From Syntrophomonadaceae bacterium (lineage in GTDB: Bacteria; Bacillota; Syntrophomonadia; Syntrophomonadales; Syntrophomonadaceae), in the NCBI GenBank assembly GCA_031265005.1, contig JAISDD010000057.1, forward strand, positions 1 through 20,421: a stretch of DNA of 20,421 nucleotides, in the 5' to 3' direction. Of this stretch, positions 15,776 through 20,421 are shown piece by piece; the stretch's first letter is position 1; each line of letters starts with the position of its first letter. The notes beneath the pieces were generated by a model. The model was not told where the DNA came from. It ran no database searches and saw only the letters and a program-made list of their open reading frames with translations. A program made the position numbers and the translations under genes.

Positions 15776-15812
15776 CGGCAGTTACTTATAAAGGCAACTG
15801 CCGCTTTTGTTT
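15776..15812 (+). terminator. Rho-independent terminator of the methylmalonyl-CoA block
   Basis: CGGCAGTT (15776-15783) and AACTGCCG (15796-15803) form a perfect GC-rich 8-bp stem with a 12-base loop, followed by CTTTTGTTTT. It lies about 70 bases past mmdA and ends the metabolic cluster. Confidence 0.85.
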
Positions 15813-15892
15813 TGCGCCCCAGTATCATTAAATTTTTTTATCCCTAACTGTACGATATTCTTCGCGGCGGTTCCCATAATTTTTTTCAAGCC

Positions 15893-16069
15893 TTATTTTA
15901 TCTGATAATAGCATCTTTGCGGAGATTCGATCCGGTCTTCTTTTTTGAGTTTTTTTAAAATTTTATCGATTTCCTTTTTATCGATTCCGCTTTGATCCGC
16001 TAATTCTCCTGCTTTTAGAGGTTTACCCGCCGCCTTAAAAGTTTCTATGACTTTTGTTTCGCTATCCAT
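15893..16069 (-). CDS. Small winged-helix DNA-binding protein (58 residues)
   Basis: A short minus-strand gene, ATG at 16069 and TAA at 15895-15893. The ribosome site AAAGGAG lies about ten bases upstream, and a near-consensus promoter lies further up (16105-16133). Residues 5-45 read as a helix-turn-helix of winged type: TKVIETFKAAGKPLKAGELA, then a turn, then SGIDKKEIDKILKKLKKEDR, with the wing and a YYQIK end. One-domain proteins like this occur in clostridia without known targets. It is very Lys/Glu-rich and has no ligand domain. It is convergent with the metabolic operon and divergent from SRP RNA; a link to either is speculation. An overlapping longer minus frame at 16062-16259 looks spurious. 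Confidence 0.75.
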   Translation of the reverse strand: MDSETKVIETFKAAGKPLKAGELADQSGIDKKEIDKILKKLKKEDRIESPQRCYYQIK

Positions 16070-16104
16070 ATAATATTCGCTCCTTTACATAATATATCAA
16101 CATT

Positions 16105-16133
16105 AATATAAAAGAGTGTTCGAGCTTTGTCAA
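16105..16133 (-). promoter_or_regulatory. Sigma-A-type promoter of the winged-helix gene
   Basis: On the minus strand a perfect TTGACA (16133-16128), a 17-bp spacer and TATATT (16110-16105) form a near-consensus promoter. Transcription would start near 16098, about 30 bases before the ATG at 16069. Confidence 0.75.
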
Positions 16134-16210
16134 ATTAATAATATCAGGCGCTGATAATAATATGGGACAGCAAATCAGAGGGTAACTTTTTTTATTTATC
16201 GCATGAAGGA

Positions 16211-16239
16211 TTGCCAGCGTGTTAAAAAGATTGTAAAAT
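16211..16239 (+). promoter_or_regulatory. Sigma-A-type promoter of the SRP RNA
   Basis: TTGCCA (16211-16216), a 17-bp spacer and TAAAAT (16234-16239) lie about 25 bases before the predicted 5' end of the SRP RNA. It probably also drives the dnaX group by read-through. Confidence 0.7.
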
Positions 16240-16263
16240 AAGTTGACCGTTGAAATCAAATTT

Positions 16264-16532
16264 GCCGTGCTAGATGGGGAATTAGCGGTGCCCTGTTACC
16301 TGCAACCCGCTATAGCAGGATTGAATTCCTGTTCTGAGGGAATAGTTTTTTAAGGTCGGTCTTGAAAAAGTGGCGTTGATAGTTGGGTCCTGTGCAATAG
16401 GACGCTTTGAATCGTGTCAGATCCGGAAGGAAGCAGCACTAAGAAGCTTATCTTATGTGCCGCAGGGGAGCCTGAAAGTAGCTAACTGTTCAAGCAGCGC
16501 TTAGAAAACGTTCTCGAAGGCAGGTGCACGGC
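16264..16532 (+). ncRNA. ffs: Signal recognition particle RNA, large (Bacillus/Clostridium) type
   Basis: The RNA core of the signal recognition particle, which binds Ffh and targets nascent membrane and secreted proteins. The conserved helix-8 core with its GGAA tetraloop is plain: CAGATCCGGAAGGAAGCAGC (16419-16438), with the opposite strand GTGCCGCAGGGGAGCCTG near 16457-16474. The ends are set by the terminal pairing GCCGTGC (16264-16270) with GCACGGC (16526-16532), giving about 269 nt. This is the long form with the Alu-like 5' domain found in Bacillus and relatives, not the 4.5S form. Location directly upstream of dnaX is the usual Firmicutes arrangement. End positions are approximate. 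Confidence 0.93.
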
Positions 16533-16579
16533 TTTATTTAGAGCGAACTTTTGCTCTGAACCTTTAAGGAGTTGAAGGT

Positions 16580-18082
16580 ATGGCCTATTTGGCTTTGTAC
16601 AGAACTTGGAGGCCGAGGTTTTTTTCTGATGTAGTCGGACAGGAGAAAATAGTAACGGCATTGCTTAACGCAGTAAAAGAAAATAAAATGTCACATGCTT
16701 ATTTGTTTTTTGGCCCGCGCGGTACCGGCAAGACCAGTGTCGCCAAAATTGTGGCCAAGGCGGTCAACTGTGAGCATCCGTCGGCAGGAGAACCATGCAA
16801 CCAATGTACGTCTTGCCTAGATATCAACCAAGGTTCATTCATGGACGTTATTGAAATAGACGCTGCCTCCAACCGCGGTATAGATGAAATACGGGCTCTT
16901 AGGGAACAAGTACGCATTGCTCCCGCTCAAGGCAAAGTAAAAGTTTATATAATCGATGAAGCGCATATGCTGACTACGGAAGCTTTTAACGCTTTGCTGA
17001 AAACTTTGGAAGAACCGCCTCCGTCAGTCATTTTTATTTTGGCTACTACTGAATCGCAGAAAATTCCCGCTACGATATGGTCGCGCTGCCAAAGTTACGG
17101 CTTCCATCGTTTGACTTTAGAAGAAACGGTGGCCCGGCTGAAAGAAGTAGCCCAAGCGCAAAAGGTCTCCCTGGAAGCGGACGCCGCGGAGTTGATTTCC
17201 CAGCGGGCCAACGGGGGGTTGCGGGACGCTTTAAGTATTTTGGATCAAATATTGATTTATCAGATGGACCAGGTAATCAGCAAACAAGATGTACTGGACG
17301 TTTTAGGCGCGGTAGATGAAAATTTTCTGAACGATATATTTGAGACGATACTCAGCAAAGACGCGGAAAAGATTTTGGATCTTTTAGCGGCGGCTTTGAC
17401 GCAGGGAAAAGAAGGGCAGCAACTGGTGCGTGATTTAAGCATGTACATGAGGGATCTGCTTTTATATAAACTCATAGGCAATAAAGCCAAATTCAACATA
17501 ATCAATGATTTTAACAATCCTATTTTACAACAGCTGGAAAAAAATCATGTGTCTCCACGGCAAATATTATCAGCGATTAAAATACTAATGGACACCGGTG
17601 AAAAAATGCGCTTTAGCGAGGGAAACAAGTTTTTGCTGGAAATCACCTTTTTAGAACTGCTGAATTTTTTTCATTCTGCTGCGTATGAGGAAAAAACGGA
17701 AAACCAAGCGGCGGTATCTAAACAGCCCGTTCGGGAGCATACTGCTGACGCCGCTAACGAGGCTAACGCTAAGCTATGGACCGCTATTTTAGCTAAAGTC
17801 AAGGAGCAAAAGATCCCCACGCACGCTTTGCTGTCGCAGGGCAGATTGGTAGGTATCAAACAAGACACCGCTTTTATTGGGTTCCGCAAGGGATATAAAT
17901 TTCACAAAGAACGAATGGACGAAAAAGTGAATAAGGACATTTTAGAAACAGTACTAAAACAATTATTAAACCGCGAAACAAAAGCGCGTTTCTTTTTTTT
18001 GAACGATGAGCAAAATAATGATTATATAGTAAACAAAGCTATTGAATTTTTTGGCGAAGACATTATAGAAATAAAAGAGTAG
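16580..18082 (+). CDS. dnaX: DNA polymerase III subunits gamma and tau
   Basis: The clamp-loader ATPase of the replicase. The N-terminal signature YLALYRTWRPRFFSDVVGQE (3-22) is followed by Walker A GPRGTGKT (45-52) and the four zinc cysteines Cys64, 73, 76 and 79. DEAH (126-129), sensor 1 ATTESQKIP (155-163) and the SRC motif with arginine finger Arg169 (168-170) come next. Domain III extends to about 365; the C-terminal part is variable. At 500 residues it is shorter than Bacillus subtilis DnaX (about 560), the missing part being in the C-terminal tail. I saw no clear slippery sequence for a gamma form. AAGGAG precedes the ATG, and the stop overlaps the ribosome site of the next gene. Confidence 0.97.
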   Translation: MAYLALYRTWRPRFFSDVVGQEKIVTALLNAVKENKMSHAYLFFGPRGTGKTSVAKIVAKAVNCEHPSAGEPCNQCTSCLDINQGSFMDVIEIDAASNRGIDEIRALREQVRIAPAQGKVKVYIIDEAHMLTTEAFNALLKTLEEPPPSVIFILATTESQKIPATIWSRCQSYGFHRLTLEETVARLKEVAQAQKVSLEADAAELISQRANGGLRDALSILDQILIYQMDQVISKQDVLDVLGAVDENFLNDIFETILSKDAEKILDLLAAALTQGKEGQQLVRDLSMYMRDLLLYKLIGNKAKFNIINDFNNPILQQLEKNHVSPRQILSAIKILMDTGEKMRFSEGNKFLLEITFLELLNFFHSAAYEEKTENQAAVSKQPVREHTADAANEANAKLWTAILAKVKEQKIPTHALLSQGRLVGIKQDTAFIGFRKGYKFHKERMDEKVNKDILETVLKQLLNRETKARFFFLNDEQNNDYIVNKAIEFFGEDIIEIKE

Positions 18083-18093
18083 GAGGAAATAAA

Positions 18094-18420
18094 ATGAAAT
18101 TCAGTCCGAGCGGCGGAAACATGAGCAAAATGATGAAGGAAGCTAAAAAAGTGCAGGAACGCATTGTCCAATTGCAGGAGGAATTAAAAGAACGCGAGCT
18201 GGAAACTTCATCAGGCGGAGGCGCGGTAACGGTAACCGTAAACGGCAAACAGGAAGTGAAAAAAATCAGGATAAAACCCGAAGCGGTTGACCCTGATGAT
18301 GTGGAAATGTTAGAAGACTTAATATTAACGGCTATAAACGAAGGAATAAAATCCTCTCAGGAAATGGTTTCCGACGAAATGGCGAAAATAACCGGCGGGT
18401 TAAATATACCGGGGCTATAA
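18094..18420 (+). CDS. YbaB/EbfC-family nucleoid-associated protein
   Basis: A 108-residue DNA-binding protein of the YbaB/EbfC family (YaaK in Bacillus). The N-terminal half is a Met/Lys/Glu-rich helix (MSKMMKEAKKVQERIVQLQE, 10-29). It is followed by the family's Gly-rich turn and beta strands (SSGGGAVTVTVNGKQEVKKI, 39-58) and a C-terminal helix ending in ITGGLNIPGL. Members form tweezer-like dimers on DNA. It starts 11 bases past the dnaX stop with TAGGAGG as ribosome site, and recR follows. The dnaX-ybaB-recR order is one of the most conserved in bacteria. Confidence 0.95.
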   Translation: MKFSPSGGNMSKMMKEAKKVQERIVQLQEELKERELETSSGGGAVTVTVNGKQEVKKIRIKPEAVDPDDVEMLEDLILTAINEGIKSSQEMVSDEMAKITGGLNIPGL

Positions 18421-18491
18421 AAAACTTATCTTACACGCAATCCGTTGAAAAGCGTTCGAATATGCTGACCGCAAAATAGAGAGGTACTGCT

Positions 18492-19085
18492 TTGCGACTT
18501 GCCTTACCACTGGAAAAACTTATAGAACATCTGGCGTTATTGCCAGGTATTGGGCCCAAAACCGCTCAAAGGCTGGCGCTTTATATCTTGAAATATCCTC
18601 GCGCCAATGCCGAAGCGTTGGCTCAAAGTATTATAGACTTGCGGGAGCGGGTATTTCCATGTGAAATATGCGGGTTCCTGACTGATGTTCAGCCCTGTTC
18701 CATATGCCGGGACGCAGAGCGCGACAATAGCATACTGTGCCTTTTGGAAGAAAGCACCAACGTTGTCGCTATCGAACGTTCAGGCTTTAAAGGCCGTTAT
18801 TATGTTTTAAATCAGCATTTTCAACTTTTGGGCAGCAACTTAAACGAGATCGATTTAAATAAACTAAAAGCGCTATTAGCAGGCGGGCAGGTAAAAGAAG
18901 TGCTAATGGCGTTAAGCCCCGATATCGAAGGAGATATTTTGGCTAGATATTTGGCGGCGGCTATTTCTGAATTTCAACCCTTAAAAATAACCCGGCTGGC
19001 GCATGGCTTACCGGTAGGCGGAGATATAGAATTTACCGATGATATCACTTTAAGAAAAGCGATCGAGGACCGCAAAGAATTTTAG
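18492..19085 (+). CDS. recR: Recombination mediator RecR
   Basis: A 197-residue protein of recombinational repair that works with RecF and RecO to load RecA on gapped DNA. The helix-hairpin-helix LPGIGPKTAQRLA (17-29), the zinc finger with Cys57, Cys60, Cys69 and Cys72, and a Toprim domain from about residue 80 appear in the normal order. SPDIEGD (142-148) and GLPVGGDIEF (172-181) are family motifs. The segment after the Toprim start (NQHFQLLGSNLNEI, 107-120) departs from the more common SPLDGIGP form. The start is TTG 18492, seven bases past GAGGT, and no better start is in frame. Confidence 0.96.
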   Translation: MRLALPLEKLIEHLALLPGIGPKTAQRLALYILKYPRANAEALAQSIIDLRERVFPCEICGFLTDVQPCSICRDAERDNSILCLLEESTNVVAIERSGFKGRYYVLNQHFQLLGSNLNEIDLNKLKALLAGGQVKEVLMALSPDIEGDILARYLAAAISEFQPLKITRLAHGLPVGGDIEFTDDITLRKAIEDRKEF

Positions 19086-19234
19086 AATAATCCCCTTGTT
19101 TTTGGCATAGAATTCCAGATATAAAGATTTTTAACCCTAGAAAGCAGGCGTAAATTTTTAAGGCGGTTTTTATACGCCGGAAACCCTGTGAAGAGGGTCA
19201 TAATTTTATTATCAAATTAATTGAGGTGAAGTAA

Positions 19235-19507
19235 ATGATATACGGCCCCATTATTATAGGCGCACTGGTACTTATTGTTTTAGTGGCGCTATTCGCTCAA
19301 ATATTGATGAAACCTATAAAATTGATCTGGAAACTGCTGGTAAATTCCGGCATAGGCTTGCTGTTACTTTTAGCGGCCAATTTTATAGGGCAGTATTTTA
19401 ACCTCTCTTTGCCCATTAATATAATCACCGTATTGATGGCGGGCTTTTTAGGCGTACCGGGAGTCCTGCTCCTGTTTGTATTGAAATTTATACTGAATTT
19501 TATTTAG
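19235..19507 (+). CDS. bofA: Sigma-K processing inhibitor BofA
   Basis: A 90-residue, very hydrophobic membrane protein. Three hydrophobic stretches are seen (about 5-25, 36-53 and 60-88). The conserved family pattern NSGIGLLLLLAANF (37-50) is followed by LPINIITVLMAGFLGVPGVLL (59-79). In Bacillus, BofA sits in the outer forespore membrane with SpoIVFA and holds the SpoIVFB protease inactive until the forespore signal arrives. The place after recR matches other spore formers and supports the call. TTGAGGTGA lies before the ATG. A weak inverted repeat (GGCGTA/TACGCC, about 19147-19178) lies in the gap after recR. Confidence 0.92.
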   Translation: MIYGPIIIGALVLIVLVALFAQILMKPIKLIWKLLVNSGIGLLLLLAANFIGQYFNLSLPINIITVLMAGFLGVPGVLLLFVLKFILNFI

Positions 19508-19839
19508 AGTTGCTGTTGGCTTTTCAAACCCGCTAGTTTAGACCAGACCAGTGGTTATGTAACGCGAATAAATGATTGTTTTACATATATATATAAGCAT
19601 TTAGCAAAACGCTGACCTAACATTTTTTTTAAGAAAAAGTATTTGTTTCTAGGGTTTATTTAATTTAAAATCGGTTAATATATTGCAAATTAATTTATTT
19701 ATTTAAATAAATATTATCACACATATTCATCAATATGAGTACTATTTATTAGATTAACATAATTCTTGACGCATATTTACAACTAAACTATACTATAAAT
19801 AGTTTCTTTAAGAGTTTACTATAATGTTCATGGGAGGTG
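19508..19839. other. AT-rich intergenic region with a promoter but no gene
   Basis: About 330 bases between bofA and the last gene. The middle is strongly AT-rich, with an (AT)-repeat near 19587-19596 and a T8 run near 19624-19631. I see no convincing terminator and no open frame with a ribosome site. The only clear element is the promoter at 19766-19794. Confidence 0.5.
19766..19794 (+). promoter_or_regulatory. Sigma-A-type promoter of the last gene
   Basis: TTGACG (19766-19771), a 17-bp spacer and TATACT (19789-19794) match the vegetative consensus at ten of twelve positions. Transcription would start near 19801, about 30 bases before the GGGAGGTG ribosome site. Confidence 0.75.
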
Positions 19840-20421
19840 TTGGTCTTTCATAACAACGGCCAAGGTAGAGCTGTGGAGGCTTTTGTCGGCGAGTACGCTT
19901 CGGGAAAAAGCGAAATAGCTATCAATAGAGCTTTAGAGCTTCTGCACAGCGGACAATCAGTTACTCTAGTGGATCTTGACACCGTCGAACCTTTTTACAC
20001 TATAAGGCCGTTAAAAGAAGCTCTTATCGAAAAAGGCCTGGACGTCATCAGCTTTTCCCGCTCCGATTCTTTTGGATTGGGCGAAACGGGAGCTATGCTT
20101 CATCCTCAAGCCAGATGGATATTAAAGCATGAAGGCAGCTTGATCATCGATGTCGGTTACGGCGTTCATGGTATTAGGACTTTAAACTTGATAGAAGGCG
20201 CTTATGAATCTCAAGAATTAGAAATCATCGCGGTCATTAACTCCCGCCGTCCGATGACCAACTCCGTGTCTAAGATCGTGGAGTATATCAAAGAATTAGG
20301 CCGGGTTGACGCTATTATCGCCAATGCTCATTTGGGGGATGAAACTAATGTTGAAGATTTGATAAACGGCAATATTATTATTATGCAGGCGGCGGATATA
20401 TTAAATATTCCAGTAAAATAT
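19840..20421 (+). CDS. P-loop nucleotide-binding protein, C-terminus outside the window
   Basis: An open frame of 194 codons to the window edge. Walker A is GEYASGKS (17-24), followed by an SIMIBI/MinD-like pattern: TLVDLDTVEPFY, then SLIIDVGYGVHG as Walker B-like region and INSRRPM near the guanine/adenine-contact strand. Clostridial relatives, as I recall them, lie next to 2-oxoacid:ferredoxin oxidoreductase genes; whether that holds here lies outside the window. The start is uncertain. TTG 19840 lies only two bases past GGAGG, while GTG 19873 gives a tidier N-terminus (MEAFVGEYASGKS) but only a weak AAGG upstream. An overlapping ATG at 19830 stops after seven codons. The specific function is unknown. 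Confidence 0.8.
   Translation, partial: MVFHNNGQGRAVEAFVGEYASGKSEIAINRALELLHSGQSVTLVDLDTVEPFYTIRPLKEALIEKGLDVISFSRSDSFGLGETGAMLHPQARWILKHEGSLIIDVGYGVHGIRTLNLIEGAYESQELEIIAVINSRRPMTNSVSKIVEYIKELGRVDAIIANAHLGDETNVEDLINGNIIIMQAADILNIPVKY

Noticed and set aside
16062..16259. Minus-strand frame of 65 codons between the winged-helix gene and SRP RNA
   Set aside because: It overlaps the start of the better supported 58-residue gene and both mapped promoters, and its composition looks like translated AT-rich spacer.
19587..19640. Terminator after bofA
   Set aside because: There is a T8 run near 19624-19631, but no GC-rich stem directly before it.

Overview
The window looks like chromosomal DNA of an anaerobic, spore-forming member of the Firmicutes (Clostridia, in the broad sense). 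This rests on three things: a large Bacillus/Clostridium-type signal recognition particle RNA, the order SRP RNA - dnaX - ybaB/yaaK - recR - bofA, and BofA itself, a sporulation protein known only from endospore formers. The DNA is moderately AT-rich, ribosome binding sites are strong, and several genes start with TTG or GTG. No tRNA, rRNA, insertion sequence, CRISPR array or phage gene was found. The species cannot be named from sequence reading alone.

Layout. Positions 1-657 (minus) hold the N-terminal part of a CaiB/BaiF-family CoA-transferase. Then come a PaaI-like hotdog thioesterase (plus) and a MscS-type channel (minus, with its own promoter and terminator). A gene-free stretch of about 600 bp leads into a plus-strand catabolic cluster from 2933 to 15708. 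Its first block is a beta-oxidation set: large acyl-CoA dehydrogenase, 3-hydroxyacyl-CoA dehydrogenase, crotonase and two tandem thiolases, closed by a strong hairpin at 9074-9110. Its second block is a methylmalonyl-CoA set: MeaB GTPase, a second acyl-CoA dehydrogenase of glutaryl-CoA-dehydrogenase type, methylmalonyl-CoA mutase large and B12-binding subunits, methylmalonyl-CoA epimerase, and a biotin-dependent carboxyltransferase subunit. A clear terminator follows at 15776-15803. Next are a 58-residue winged-helix protein (minus), the SRP RNA, and the dnaX-ybaB-recR-bofA group. The window ends in a P-loop ATPase that runs off the edge.

How the genes fit together. The first block can turn an acyl-CoA through enoyl-CoA, hydroxyacyl-CoA and ketoacyl-CoA into acetyl-CoA plus a shorter acyl-CoA. 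If that shorter product is propionyl-CoA (odd-chain or 2-methyl-branched substrates), the second block connects it through methylmalonyl-CoA to succinyl-CoA, or runs in reverse to make propionate. The mutase keeps the residues that separate methylmalonyl-CoA mutase from isobutyryl-CoA and 2-hydroxyisobutyryl-CoA mutases. The biotin carrier and membrane subunits needed by the carboxyltransferase are not in the window.

The points most worth a second look are: a second thiolase that has lost the usual C-terminal catalytic cysteine; a CaiB-family protein with serine where the catalytic aspartate is expected; an acyl-CoA dehydrogenase carrying an arginine that in glutaryl-CoA dehydrogenases binds the distal carboxylate; and a 90-nt multi-segment hairpin between the B12-binding subunit and the epimerase.
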